From Amphibacillus cookii (GTDB lineage: Bacteria; Bacillota; Bacilli; Bacillales; Amphibacillaceae), in contig NZ_JAFBDS010000001.1 in NCBI RefSeq assembly GCF_016908375.1, positions 186,001 to 250,000 of the forward strand: DNA of 64,000 bases, given 5' to 3'. Positions 36,591 through 45,697 of the stretch are shown here, one piece after another. The position numbers were made by a program, and so were the translations under genes. Every line of letters starts with the position of its first letter. Within the stretch, counting starts at the first letter, position 1. The notes beneath the pieces are model-generated. The model was not told where the DNA came from. It worked only from the letters and a program-made list of their open reading frames with translations, and made no database searches.

Positions 36591-36747
36591 TCTATCACAG
36601 ATAATCGGCCGTAAAACGCTGTTTCAATATAGAGTGCGAAGCCAAATCTATCTAGGTGTGTGCTAACAGACGCTGATGTCTTGATTCACTTAACGATCAA
36701 TCAGTGGAGCAGAACGAAAATGCCCACTGATTGAAGGTTTGTTTTAT
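36591..36747 (+). repeat. R1 dispersed structured repeat, copy 7
   Basis: Head TCTATCACAGATAATCGGCCG, then GCTAACAGACGCTGATGTC, then the closing hairpin CAGTGG...CCACTGATTGAAGG, and tail GGTTTGTTTTATG. It begins 40 bp after the acr3 stop. Confidence 0.8.
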
Positions 36748-36971
36748 GTAAGAGTGACGATTTCGTTTTAGAAAGAAGATGGAAGAGGTTGGGACAAAAG
36801 TAAGAGACATAAGATCAATTGCGAATGATCCGTTTGTTTAGTGAATGGATTATTCGTCTTTATTATATTAAAACAAATGATACCAAATAGCAGAGGAAAT
36901 ATGCGACACTCTAGCGGGAACAGCACGGAGACTGCTGAAAAAGTGGTATTTTTCTCCCGGAATCATAAAAT

Positions 36972-37023
36972 AAAAAAACGAGCGTAATCCTCATCATAAA
37001 AGTGAGAAATTACGCTTGTTTTT
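36972..37023. terminator. Hairpin terminator
   Basis: AAAAACGAGCGTAAT / ATTACGCTTGTTTTT, with one G-U pair, around a 20-nt loop. It lies just downstream (minus strand) of the transposase remnant and may be part of the old IS end. Confidence 0.7.
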
Positions 37024-37038
37024 CAGACTATAGAGCCT

Positions 37039-37206
37039 CTATTTTATCTCTTTTTCATTGATTAGCTTGATCATTCGTTTCATATTAACGACGAAAAGGG
37101 TGGCCGCTCCTTGCATTTTCATGCCAAACAGACCTGAGGTAATCGCATTTTCATACCCTTGCGTATAAGGACTTAACGAAAGGGATGTTTGTTGTTTTAA
37201 CATCAT
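37039..37206 (-). pseudogene. Remnant of an IS1182-like transposase (both ends joined)
   Basis: A 55-codon frame. Its N-terminus MLKQQTSLSLSPYTQGY resembles the start of IS1182-type DDE transposases (QQxSLSLSPY). Its C-terminus GLFGMKMQGAATLFVVNMKRMIKLINEK resembles their end. The ~400-codon catalytic middle is absent. An SD-like GAGCGGTG precedes the ATG. This is most simply an internally deleted, dead copy. The identification is from memory of the family. Confidence 0.5.
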
Positions 37207-37312
37207 TTTCACCGCTCTTTTCTTATTCCTTTCTCTTTCTATTATACCAAAGAAAAGAGACGAAAACTGCTTATTATAATGGGTTTAGTGAGATAAGATC
37301 GCTAATAAAACG

Positions 37313-37468
37313 GCAGTGAAAGACGACGACTCCAGCGAGAACAGCACGCGTCCGAAGATCCACTTTAGAAGCGCTCTTAGCTTCACACAGTGGAATATTA
37401 GACTAAATCCGTCACCTCGTGTGACAACGTCTAATTGACCTACATCCTGTAGGCCCGAGGCCGTGCCC
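37313..37468 (+). repeat. R2 repeat, left part (interrupted by the IS)
   Basis: It begins AGACGACGACTCCAGCG and contains GAACAGCACGCGTCC, CACACAGTGGAATATTAGAC, the hairpin GTCACCTCGTGTGAC and CCTACATCCTGTAGG. It continues on the far side of the IS at 39210-39236 (GTGGAAAGCGATCGTCT), whose end complements the start. Confidence 0.6.
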
Positions 37469-37612
37469 CATAGCCGTCAAGCTAAGGATCAATTACAGAA
37501 AAAGCAAGTCTAGAGCGAATAATTTTCCAATTTGGTACATGATTAGTAAAACCACTTTGTTGCTTTTTTAAAAATATTACGCTGTTAAAAGTGGCTGTTG
37601 ATTTGCGATCCA

Positions 37613-37713
37613 GGCATTCGCTTTCCGCGGGCTCGCGCTGAGCCTCCTCGTTCGCACAGAACGCTCACTGTGGGGTCTCATCGTCTTCGCTTTTCCCGCA
37701 GGAGTCGAATGCC
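37613..37713. repeat. Dispersed repeat nested inside the IS
   Basis: Ends GGCATTCG / CGAATGCC are inverted. Internal blocks CTTTCCGCGGGCTCGCG and TTTTCCCGCAGGAGTC match those of the element at 974-1087 in the other orientation. Removing it would bring the IS to about 1640 bp, near the usual IS231 size. Confidence 0.65.
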
Positions 37714-37808
37714 TTCCTCTCCAATCAACAAAGTTAAAAAACAATAAGCTTTGGCAAAACCAAAATATTCATCTATACTGCTTTGAAAGTTCGTTCATAA
37801 GTAAGATT

Positions 37809-39119
37809 TTAGATGTCAAAAGGACTCTTATGCTGATAGCGATGGTCTTTTCTTCCATGCCGGTATACATTTTGATAAATATTCCTCATTAATGCAATAA
37901 ATGAAGTGATATGATACAACAGCTGTCCTTGCCCCTCTTCAATAGCGCTTTTCGCTTGATCAATACACTTGTACTCACTTCCTTCGATCTGATGCTTCTG
38001 ATAGAGATAATAACGACATTGGAAAGCAATCATAGACGAAAGGAGAATATGAATTAGCGTACCGTATAGATGGCACTCAAATCGTTCAGGATTCATCGCT
38101 CGTACCTTATCAATATCAAATAATGATTTCCATGTTTTAAATAGAATCTCCACTTGCCAACGCAACGAATAGATCGGATAGAGCTCTTGCATCTCCAATT
38201 GTTGCCGTGTTATATTGGTGGCAAGAATTTGGATTTGATTCTTTTTTGTGGCGGATTGGGTGTGGCCCCCTTTCCGCCTTCTTCTTTGTAAATAACCTTC
38301 CCGTTTCTCTTGTTGTTCTTCCGTCAACTGTTGAACAATTAGACGTGCTTGGAGTGTGTTTTTTCCCTTCTTGCCAATTTGAATGCACCCATACTCTATC
38401 GTTTCTCCTCCTTTTAGTTGTTTCGCATCTTCTTCCGGTTTGATTTGTAGCTTTTGTCCTTTTTCATTCCATGTCCAAAACGTCATATTGGAAGGAACGC
38501 GCGTGATATAAAAACCACCTCTACTTTCTATTCTCTTCAAGTGTTCTCCAGAAAAGTAACCAAGATCCCGCAAGATAAGATCTCCTGGTTCAATCGTATC
38601 AGCTAATTCGCGTGCAGCATACTGGTCACTATCTCTATGAGAGTAAAGCAATGTATGCAGAAATTTCCCTTGATATAGTTCATATTCTAATTGAATTTTA
38701 GCGCCATTCGGGTAAGAAGAATCCTTTGTAGGGACACCAAAAGAAGTAGTGTCTAAGATACGTATACGAGTAAATAATTCATCGATAGATAACGGATGGG
38801 CAACAAGATTTTGCTGCTTAGCTAACTGAAGAAAAATACTCTTCAAAAAGGCAACACCTTTCTCATTGAAACGTTGATGTAAGGCTTGTTTCGAAATATC
38901 CGTACCAGATAATCGCGTGATTGTTGCACAAAGCTTGCTCAATCCTTCAGCGCCTACTGTTTTTTGTAAAAAGGCACAGATACTTAAGAAATCCTCTGGC
39001 ATTAATTTATTTTCACGTTGAACAAAACCTGTTTCACGCGCCCATTGACGTACCTCAGAAACAGATAACACCTGATGAACAGCTTGAATAAATGGCTCCA
39101 TTTTCTTCGTGAAATGCAT
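37809..39119 (-). CDS. IS4-family (IS231 group) transposase
   Basis: 436-aa DDE transposase. The catalytic residues fall in ILDTTSFG (Asp), LILRDLGYF (Asp) and the YREK signature YSLRWQVEILFKTWK (Tyr-Arg-Glu-Lys), as in IS231. The N-terminal ~100 residues form the DNA-binding region. The start is the ATG 6 nt after GGAGGGG; a TTG five codons upstream overlaps the SD. The frame is intact, with no stops. Confidence 0.92.
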   Translation of the reverse strand: MHFTKKMEPFIQAVHQVLSVSEVRQWARETGFVQRENKLMPEDFLSICAFLQKTVGAEGLSKLCATITRLSGTDISKQALHQRFNEKGVAFLKSIFLQLAKQQNLVAHPLSIDELFTRIRILDTTSFGVPTKDSSYPNGAKIQLEYELYQGKFLHTLLYSHRDSDQYAARELADTIEPGDLILRDLGYFSGEHLKRIESRGGFYITRVPSNMTFWTWNEKGQKLQIKPEEDAKQLKGGETIEYGCIQIGKKGKNTLQARLIVQQLTEEQQEKREGYLQRRRRKGGHTQSATKKNQIQILATNITRQQLEMQELYPIYSLRWQVEILFKTWKSLFDIDKVRAMNPERFECHLYGTLIHILLSSMIAFQCRYYLYQKHQIEGSEYKCIDQAKSAIEEGQGQLLYHITSFIALMRNIYQNVYRHGRKDHRYQHKSPFDI

Positions 39120-39209
39120 CGTAAACCCCTCCAAATAAATATTTCTTTTCTGTTAGGGTACCGTATTTTTCTGTTGTTTTAAATCTTACTGCTTAGCTTG
39201 ACGGCTATG

Positions 39210-39470
39210 GGCCGTGCCCGTGGAAAGCGATCGTCTGTAACTGGCGTGGAATACACCATACTTTAATTATAAAACACCTCCATGGGTTAGTTTTTCAGCA
39301 GTCTCGAACAGCATGAGCTGAAGATCCATTGTGTGAGGCGTCCTTCTTCACACAGTGGAATATTAGACTAAACCCGTCACCTCGTGTGACAACGTCTAAT
39401 TGACCTACATCCTGTAGGCCCGAAGCCGTGCCCGCAGAAAGGGAGTATATTTCCTCTGCGGGTATGTGAT
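39210..39470. repeat. R2 repeat: right part of interrupted copy and a second full copy
   Basis: 39210-39236 completes the copy split by the IS. From about 39290 a second copy repeats GAACAGCATGAGC, CACACAGTGGAATATTAGAC, GTCACCTCGTGTGAC, CCTACATCCTGTAGG and GCCGTGCCCGCAG. It then ends in a hairpin CCCGCAG...CTGCGGG (39429-39460). Confidence 0.6.
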
Positions 39471-39760
39471 AAACCTACACATGCTACATTATTCGTATTT
39501 AGAGAGCATTTTTTTGTTATGTCCCGGCCTTTTTTTAAATTTACTTTAAAGAATAAATAGGGAAGAAAGGAGCCAAAAGTTGCTCTCCATCTCTATTTTA
39601 TTTACAGCTTTATTTTAGATATGAGGAGTCGTCTAAAGATTTAATAGTCCATATTTTGCATTTTTAGTGATAATTATTGTTCTTTTTTTCTTTAATGTAT
39701 ACGTTTACAATAAAGCAGAAGCATTTCGTAAAAATATATGACCAAAGGGGAGGCTTCATA
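39471..39760. promoter_or_regulatory. Leader/promoter region of the lactose/cellobiose-type PTS locus with a cre-like site
   Basis: ATGTATACGTTTACAA (39695-39710) matches cre at all but one position and overlaps a possible -10 TACAAT (39706-39711). No clear -35 is seen. It predicts CcpA control of the PTS genes. Confidence 0.55.
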
Positions 39761-40069
39761 ATGAGTAAAAGAATACTGTTAGCTTGTGCAGGGGGTTTTT
39801 CGACAAGTATGTTGGTTGAAAAGATGAAAGAAGAAGTTAAAAAAAGAGGAGAGGATGTTTTTATTGATGCATGTAGTGAAAGTAAAATTACTGAAAACTT
39901 GCCGGCAGATATTATTATGTTAGGTCCGCAAATGGGACATATTGAAGATGAAGTGAAGGATCTTGTAAACAATGAGGTTCCAGTGACGACCATTGATATG
40001 GCTGACTATGGGATGATGAACGGCGAGAAAGTTCTTGATGTTGCATTAGAATTAATAAATAACGGTTAG
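39761..40069 (+). CDS. PTS lactose/cellobiose-family IIB subunit
   Basis: Soluble phosphocarrier (102 aa). The phospho-Cys is in ILLACAGGFSTSMLVEKM (Cys8 or so), followed by the family core IIMLGPQMGHIEDEVKDL. The start is the ATG after AAAGGGGAGG; a longer frame from 39677 has no RBS. 12 bp upstream of the IIC gene. Takes phosphate from IIA and passes it to sugar held by IIC. Confidence 0.92.
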   Translation: MSKRILLACAGGFSTSMLVEKMKEEVKKRGEDVFIDACSESKITENLPADIIMLGPQMGHIEDEVKDLVNNEVPVTTIDMADYGMMNGEKVLDVALELINNG

Positions 40070-40081
40070 GAGGTTGGAGGA

Positions 40082-41386
40082 ATGGGAAAAGACGGAGATA
40101 TGAAAATAAAAATTCAAAAGTTTGCTTCCAAAATTCAAAAAAATCGTTATGTAAATAGTATTTCTGATGGATTAGCATCTGCTTTACCCGTCATATTGGG
40201 TGGGGCAATCTTTACATTAATCGATACGATTAATATTCCAGCTTACCAGAACTTTTTAGAGAGCACTAATTTGAAAGCGCTAACAGGAATACCGCCAGCT
40301 ATTACTATTGAATTACTATCGTTATATGCTGTATTCTCAATTGCGTTTAATACAGCGAAACAGTTTAAAAGTGATGGTTTTTCTAGTGGTATTGTCGCTT
40401 TGATGAGTTTTTTAATTGTTACACCAATTGGCATTCTCAATGATGATGCGACCATGGCTTTAAGTTTTCAATGGTTAGGAGCAACAGGGCTGTTTGTCGC
40501 TATTATCATTGGTGTATTTACTGGAAGGTTAATTCCGATTATTTTAGAGAAAGGTCTCTATATCAAAATGCCAAAAGGGGTCCTTCCGACAATTGAAAAA
40601 TCATTTGCTGCTTTAACACCAGCATTTACGGCTATTTTTATCATGCTGGTGATTAGAGGGATTTTTGAAGCGACCCGATTTGGTAATGTTCACGAATTTA
40701 TATATTCTATTTTACAAGTGCCATTAACTAATTTAGGAAGTAGTTGGTGGGCCTATCTTATTATTATTGCAGCAATGAGTGTGCTTTGGTTCTTTGGTAT
40801 TCATGGAACCATTGTCGTTATGAGTGTCATTATGCCGATTTGGGCGAGTTTAGGCTTAGAAAATTTGGCGGCTTTTCGGGCAGGAGAACCATTGCCTCAT
40901 ATGATTCCTGGTGGATCATTTTTTATGGTATATACAGCTTTAGGGGGTACAGGTGCGACCATAGGTCTTTCTCTTGTTTTGTTATTTGCTAAATCGAAGC
41001 GTTATAAAGTGTTAGGAAAGCTTGCGATCATTCCGGGTATTACTGGCATAAATGAGCCGGTTATGTTTGGTATACCTATTGTCTTAAATATGAAACTATT
41101 AATTCCATTGATAGTTTCCCCGATTATCGTATCAGTTATTGCTATCGTGGCTACATTTACTGGGATTGTACCACCGTTGCGAGGAATAGGTTTACCATTA
41201 GGAACCCCCCTACTCGTTAATGGTTTTCTAGAAGGTGGCGTAAGAGTGGCTATTTTACAAGCCGTATTGGTCGTCGTATCGGTTGTAATGTATTATCCAT
41301 TTTTACGCAGTTTAGACCGTGACGCACTTCGTCTTGAAAGTGAATCCAATCATTCAACATCAAGTGATAGCGCGTCAGTAAGTTAA
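40082..41386 (+). CDS. PTS lactose/cellobiose-family IIC permease, copy 1
   Basis: 434-aa membrane component with about ten spans. SDGLASALPVILGGAIFTLIDTINIP opens the family domain, and the signature block IPGITGINEPVMFGIPIVLN lies near residues 320-340. RBS GGTTGGAGG. About 70% similar by eye to the second IIC at 44009. The sugar is not determinable; beta-glucosides, chitobiose or lactose are all possible. Confidence 0.92.
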   Translation: MGKDGDMKIKIQKFASKIQKNRYVNSISDGLASALPVILGGAIFTLIDTINIPAYQNFLESTNLKALTGIPPAITIELLSLYAVFSIAFNTAKQFKSDGFSSGIVALMSFLIVTPIGILNDDATMALSFQWLGATGLFVAIIIGVFTGRLIPIILEKGLYIKMPKGVLPTIEKSFAALTPAFTAIFIMLVIRGIFEATRFGNVHEFIYSILQVPLTNLGSSWWAYLIIIAAMSVLWFFGIHGTIVVMSVIMPIWASLGLENLAAFRAGEPLPHMIPGGSFFMVYTALGGTGATIGLSLVLLFAKSKRYKVLGKLAIIPGITGINEPVMFGIPIVLNMKLLIPLIVSPIIVSVIAIVATFTGIVPPLRGIGLPLGTPLLVNGFLEGGVRVAILQAVLVVVSVVMYYPFLRSLDRDALRLESESNHSTSSDSASVS

Positions 41387-41391
41387 TGGTG

Positions 41392-41421
41392 AAAGGGCTT
41401 GGTATTTTCACTAAGCCCTTT
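41392..41421 (+). terminator. Hairpin between IIC and the PRD regulator
   Basis: AAAGGGCTT / AAGCCCTTT around a 12-nt loop. The T-run is poor, so it may only attenuate transcription into the regulator gene. Confidence 0.5.
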
Positions 41422-41472
41422 GGCTTTCTGTCGATTTGAGATAAATGCTTTTAGTTGTAGAGGTGAACTAAT

Positions 41473-43383
41473 ATGAGAACGATGACATTACTGGGTATTT
41501 TAGAAAAGTACGATCGCCCAGTTACAAAAGTTATACTATCAGAGAGAATGAACTTATCAGAAAGTTCTATACGCAATGTCGTTCGCGATTCAAATCAAAT
41601 CGGAGAAAAAAATGGCTTTCAAATTGAATTGATTCGTGGACAAGGATATGTTCTTCATATTACTTCTCGTGAACGATACGATCAATTTGTAGTCAACGAA
41701 ACGCACAGGAGTGAGATGTATAACCCTGAGCAACGTGTTAATTTCATTATTTCGTTTTTATTGCAAGCAGAAAATTACGTAACGATCGACCAGATTGCAA
41801 CACATATGGATGTGAGTCGTAATACAATTGTGAAAGACTTGAAAGAAGTGGAAAAGAAAGTTGCAGCTTCTGATCTATTTCTAGAAAAGAAGGTACATTA
41901 CGGCTTACGCGTTTTAGGAGAAGAAAGCGATTATCGCAGAGCATTTTCAAAATATGTTTTAACAGACTACTATTTAACACCAGTTAAAGAGTTTAAGACA
42001 TTTAGAAGCTTGTTCAATTTAGATGAATTGAGGAAGGTTGTCAATGAAGCTTTAATGGCTAATGATTTAAAGATGAGTGATGTTGCTTTTGAAAATGTCG
42101 TGCGACACATTCGGATTTTAATTTTTAGGTCGCTAAAAAGTAACTTTGTCTCTTCATATAAGCATTTGAAAGTTGAACCAGAGAAAGGTTACTACCAGGT
42201 TGCTGAACAGATCGTAACTTGGATAAATAAAAAATATGATGTTGTTTTACCACAAAGTGAAATGATGTTTTTAGCTGCACATATTTCAGGTAAAGTTTCT
42301 ATCGCCAAAATTGATGATCAGGAAAAGGCTGAAATAGATAATCAACTAGGCGAGATTTTGCAAACGTTGGATAGTGCATTTTCTACGTATTTTACTAACG
42401 ATCCCGTGCTTAGAAATGATTTACTCTTTCACATGCTCCCTTTGATGAAGCGACTGTATTATAATATGCAGTTGGAAAATCCTCTGGTTGAAGAAATATA
42501 TAGTAAATATGCAAATGTGTTTGTTATTGCCTTTCGATTTAGTGAATTAATTGAGAAGAAATATGGTTATCAGATGTCACGAGATGAAGTGGGCTATGTA
42601 GCGATTCATTTTGCTGCACATTTAGAGCGGATAAAAAGTGTCTCGTTAGAAAAGTATAAACGCATTGTTGTAATTTGTACAACAGGTGGTGGTAGTGCTG
42701 AATTGTTAAGATTAAACTTAGAGAATATTTTTTCGAATGCTTACATTTCAACAGCTTCTATTAACAATTTTAAACAGTATAAAGATGATCCACCGGATTT
42801 ATTCTTAAGTACTGTTCCTATGGAAGCAAGTTATGCTCAGGTCCCAATCATTCAGATTAATGAATGGATAGATGAAGATGAAATACGAAGAATTAAAGAT
42901 ATTATTTCTTTTCAAATTCATCACAAACTAGATAATCAAGAAATTACAGGTTTAAAAGATTTATTTAACGAAGATATCTTTTATCGAGAAAAAAGTGATA
43001 TCGATTATTTAAGTTTATTAAAGTTACGAGCGGATGATCTGGTTGCTAAAGGATACGCCGTTGATTATTTTCCGAACTCTGTTTTAGAGAGAGAAAAAAA
43101 ATTTACAACCATTTATCGAAATGGTGTAGCTGGTCCGCATGCTATGAAACTTGATGCTATGAAAGATGCGGTTAGTGTAACGATATTACCAGAGCCAATC
43201 TATTATAATGATCGAACGATTCAAATTATCTTTTTAATTAATTTGAAGGCTGGTCACTTGTTTTTGCATAAGGAATTAAGTCGTTTATTAATGCGGTTAA
43301 TGGATCATGACTATATACGACAACGATTAATCCAAACAAAAAATTTCCGTCAATTTATGGCAGAACTTGAACTGCTGATCTGA
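41473..43383 (+). CDS. PRD-containing PTS-controlled transcriptional activator (BglG/LicR/MtlR type)
   Basis: 636 aa. N-terminal winged helices (about 1-160: MNLSESSIRNVVRDSN, MDVSRNTIVKDLKEVEKK). PRD1 is about 180-280 and PRD2 about 290-395, with phospho-His candidates in FLAAHISGK and YVAIHFAAHLER. A IIB-like domain is about 400-490 (VVICTTGGGSAELL, Cys), and a IIA domain of the fructose/mannitol type is about 495-636 (NGVAGPHAM, His). The HTH arrangement makes it a DNA-binding activator rather than an RNA antiterminator. It sits between the two IIC genes and probably controls both. Confidence 0.9.
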   Translation: MRTMTLLGILEKYDRPVTKVILSERMNLSESSIRNVVRDSNQIGEKNGFQIELIRGQGYVLHITSRERYDQFVVNETHRSEMYNPEQRVNFIISFLLQAENYVTIDQIATHMDVSRNTIVKDLKEVEKKVAASDLFLEKKVHYGLRVLGEESDYRRAFSKYVLTDYYLTPVKEFKTFRSLFNLDELRKVVNEALMANDLKMSDVAFENVVRHIRILIFRSLKSNFVSSYKHLKVEPEKGYYQVAEQIVTWINKKYDVVLPQSEMMFLAAHISGKVSIAKIDDQEKAEIDNQLGEILQTLDSAFSTYFTNDPVLRNDLLFHMLPLMKRLYYNMQLENPLVEEIYSKYANVFVIAFRFSELIEKKYGYQMSRDEVGYVAIHFAAHLERIKSVSLEKYKRIVVICTTGGGSAELLRLNLENIFSNAYISTASINNFKQYKDDPPDLFLSTVPMEASYAQVPIIQINEWIDEDEIRRIKDIISFQIHHKLDNQEITGLKDLFNEDIFYREKSDIDYLSLLKLRADDLVAKGYAVDYFPNSVLEREKKFTTIYRNGVAGPHAMKLDAMKDAVSVTILPEPIYYNDRTIQIIFLINLKAGHLFLHKELSRLLMRLMDHDYIRQRLIQTKNFRQFMAELELLI

Positions 43384-43398
43384 TGTGGAGGGATTATA

Positions 43399-43743
43399 AT
43401 GGAATTAGAACAAGAAATTATGCAAATTATTACAAATGGTGGAGATGCAAGAGCAAATAGTATAAAAGCCATTAGAGAGGCAAGAAGTGGTGAGATAACC
43501 AAGGCTGAAGCTTTGCTTAATAAAGCAAAGGATAGTTTGAACATCGCACATCAAGTGCAGACCCAATTAATTCAGGCTGAAGTTAGAGGTGTTCAAACAG
43601 CCATATCTTTATTAATGGTGCATGCGCAGGATCATTTGATGAATGCTTTGACAATTAAAGAGCTGGCGATTGAGATGGTCGAAGAAAGTAAGTGTCGTAT
43701 TCAATTAGAAAATCAACTAAAGGGAGAGGATAAAGCTGAGTGA
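43399..43743 (+). CDS. PTS lactose/cellobiose-family IIA subunit
   Basis: 114-aa, all-helical. The phospho-His lies in SLLMVHAQDHLMNALT; the conserved NGGDARANSIKAIREARSG N-terminus and LIQAE block are present. RBS TGGAGGGA, 15 bp after the regulator. It is the only IIA of this family in the locus, so it must serve the intact IIB. Confidence 0.92.
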   Translation: MELEQEIMQIITNGGDARANSIKAIREARSGEITKAEALLNKAKDSLNIAHQVQTQLIQAEVRGVQTAISLLMVHAQDHLMNALTIKELAIEMVEESKCRIQLENQLKGEDKAE

Positions 43744-43990
43744 AAAAAATTATGAGCACGAGTATGTGAGTTGAAAAAAATGAAAGATTCTGCGTTAAAT
43801 AGCTGAGAAAACTTAGCCATTGATGCTTGTAGTGAGAGTGAAATTGAAGATCATTACCTTTTGAGATTATGATGTTAGGGTCACCGATAGGTCATATAGT
43901 AGTTGGGGTGAAAGGCTTGGTTAATCATAATGTTCCTGTTCCGACTATAGGCATGGCTGATTATCGGATGATGAATATTGATTATAAAAA
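43740..43990 (+). pseudogene. Degraded second PTS IIB gene
   Basis: Aligning with the intact IIB at 39761 shows the same gene in ruins. GTG-AAA-AAA-ATT is followed by STSM, a TGA where the paralogue has TTG, VEK and a one-base shift. IDACSESE, LGSPIGHIVVGVKGLVNHNVPVPTIGMADYRMMN then follow in other frames. The segment holding the phospho-Cys loop (LLACAGGF) is deleted. It overlaps the IIA stop as GTGA and ends just before the second IIC. Confidence 0.85.
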
Positions 43991-44008
43991 AAATAAAGGG
44001 GTCTTATC

Positions 44009-45322
44009 ATGGGTCAAACAACGAGTTTTCGTGTTAAAGTTCAAAGATTTGCTTCCGCGATTCAAAAAAATAAATATATTAATAGTGTTTCGAATGGCTT
44101 ATCATCAATTTTGCCTGTTATTTTAGGTGGTGCTATTTTCACTTTAATTGATACAATTAATATTCCAGCTTATCAAACTTTTTTAGTTAACACAGGATTG
44201 AAAGCGTTAACAGAAATACCGCCGATGATAACAATTGATTTACTTGCTTTATATGCTGTATTTGCCATTGCTTATACAACAGCAACTCAATTTAAAAGTG
44301 ATGCCTTTTCTGCTGGTGTTGTCGCTCTAATGAGCTTCTTCATCGTTACACCTTTAGGGGTGCTAAGTGACGAGGCAACCCTAGCTTTAAGTTATCAATG
44401 GTTGGGGTCAACTGGGTTATTTGTGGCAATATTGATCGGTGTATTGATTGGCAGACTCTCAACACTCATTATTGACAATGGTTATTATATTAAGATGCCT
44501 AAAGGCGTGCCACCAACAATTGAAAAGTCATTTGCAGCATTAACTCCTGCTTTTATGGCAATTATTCTAATGCTAATGGTTAGAGGGATCTTTGAATTAA
44601 CACCCTTTGGAAATATACATGAGTTTATTTATACTTTAGTTCAAGTTCCTCTTGTTAATCTAGGTGGCAGCTGGTGGGCTTATTTAATAGTCGTTTTTGT
44701 AATGAGTTTACTTTGGTTTTTCGGTATTCACGGTACGATTGTCGTCATGGGGGTGATCTTGCCAATATGGACAAGTTTGCGATTAGAAAATTTAGAAGCC
44801 TATCAAGCAGGTGTAGAATTGCCACATACGATAGCTGGTGGTGCATTCTTTATGACCTACACAGCAATAGGGGGGACCGGTGCAACGATTGGGCTAGCAG
44901 TCTTACTATTAATGGCCAAGTCAAAACGCTACAAAACGTTAGGGAAATTGGCTATTGTTCCAGGACTAACAGGGATTAACGAACCGATTATGTTCGGTGT
45001 TCCACTTGTTTTAAATATGAAATTACTTATTCCGTTAATTGTTGCCCCTTTAGCGACAAGTATAATTGCTATGCTTGCAACAACCATTGGTCTAGTTGAA
45101 CCTTTGAGAGGGATAGGTGTCCCATTAGGCACACCCATTTTTATAAATGGCTTTTTAGAGGGTGGATGGCGTGTCCCGATTTTACAGTTAGTGCTATTAC
45201 TTGTTTCTTTAGCCCTCTTTTATCCATTCTTTCGTTCATTAGATAGAGAAGCTCTTTTAGTTGAACAAGGAGAAGACCCTGAAGTGGCTGCTGATAAAGC
45301 AGCAAAGGCTTCAAATGCATAG
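44009..45322 (+). CDS. PTS lactose/cellobiose-family IIC permease, copy 2
   Basis: 437 aa, colinear with copy 1 throughout (QRFASAIQKNKYINSVSNGLSS, GLTGINEPIMFGVPLVLN). RBS AAAGGGG. Its own IIB is a pseudogene, so activity would depend on the IIB at 39761 or another IIB. It has a longer Ala/Asp-rich C-terminus (EEDPEVAADKAAKAS type). Confidence 0.9.
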   Translation: MGQTTSFRVKVQRFASAIQKNKYINSVSNGLSSILPVILGGAIFTLIDTINIPAYQTFLVNTGLKALTEIPPMITIDLLALYAVFAIAYTTATQFKSDAFSAGVVALMSFFIVTPLGVLSDEATLALSYQWLGSTGLFVAILIGVLIGRLSTLIIDNGYYIKMPKGVPPTIEKSFAALTPAFMAIILMLMVRGIFELTPFGNIHEFIYTLVQVPLVNLGGSWWAYLIVVFVMSLLWFFGIHGTIVVMGVILPIWTSLRLENLEAYQAGVELPHTIAGGAFFMTYTAIGGTGATIGLAVLLLMAKSKRYKTLGKLAIVPGLTGINEPIMFGVPLVLNMKLLIPLIVAPLATSIIAMLATTIGLVEPLRGIGVPLGTPIFINGFLEGGWRVPILQLVLLLVSLALFYPFFRSLDREALLVEQGEDPEVAADKAAKASNA

Positions 45323-45420
45323 TCGTATAAACAGTTATACAGCGATTTGTACTTTCGTATAAGGAAACATGGTAATTTTTAAATGGGAAAATAAAAAAAG
45401 TATTGCTTTTTACAAACTTG

Positions 45421-45426
45421 TATAAT
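45421..45426 (+). promoter_or_regulatory. -10 element of the S-box operon
   Basis: Consensus TATAAT about 19 bp before the riboswitch P1 stem. No well-spaced -35 is seen, the best TTGCTT being only 12 nt upstream. Confidence 0.4.
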
Positions 45427-45444
45427 AGACTTAATTAAATAATT

Positions 45445-45596
45445 CTTATCCAGAGAGACTGAGGGATTGGCCCGATGAAGTCTCAGCAACCACCTTATGC
45501 GATAAGGTACGGTGCTAATTCCAATAGGCAATGCCTAGAAGATAAGAAGACGGTTCTGTTAGTGATAAAGACCTTCTTCTTAGGAGGTCTTTTTTT
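45445..45596 (+). promoter_or_regulatory. SAM-I (S-box) riboswitch with terminator
   Basis: P1 CTTATC/GATAAG (45445-45450 with 45541-45546) encloses the hallmark AGAGAGACTGAGGGA..GGCCC.ATGA and the GCAACC and GGTGCTAATTCC blocks. The expression platform has a terminator AGACCT/AGGTCT plus T7 (45567-45596). The P1 3' strand TAAGAAG (45543-45549) can pair instead with CTTCTTA (45576-45582) as antiterminator. High SAM should therefore turn the methionine operon off. Confidence 0.95.
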
Positions 45597-45697
45597 AATG
45601 CCCACCGTAAAAGCTTGAGTGATTGTTTAGAAATGAGCATCTTTAAAGTGGGTGTAAGGAAGCAAAACATATTTTGAAAAAAAGAGGTGAAAGAGCG

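Larger units (their letters stand above)
36748..37312. other. Intergenic repeat debris upstream of the IS
   Basis: It contains a GTTGGGACAAAAGT motif (36789-36802) also seen in altered form near 16147. A truncated R2 head lies near 36900-36950 (GCGGGAACAGCACG). It also holds a hairpin terminator and the transposase remnant listed separately. Confidence 0.5.
37469..39209 (-). mobile_element. IS231-type insertion sequence (IS4 family), 1741 bp
   Basis: Perfect 18-bp terminal inverted repeats CATAGCCGTCAAGCTAAG bound the element, resembling IS231 ends. A 10-bp target duplication GGCCGTGCCC (37459-37468 and 39210-39219) flanks it. It carries one transposase gene and, in its downstream part, a nested 101-bp dispersed repeat. 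Intact ends, duplication and ORF suggest a recent, possibly active insertion. It interrupts an R2 repeat, not a gene. Confidence 0.92.
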
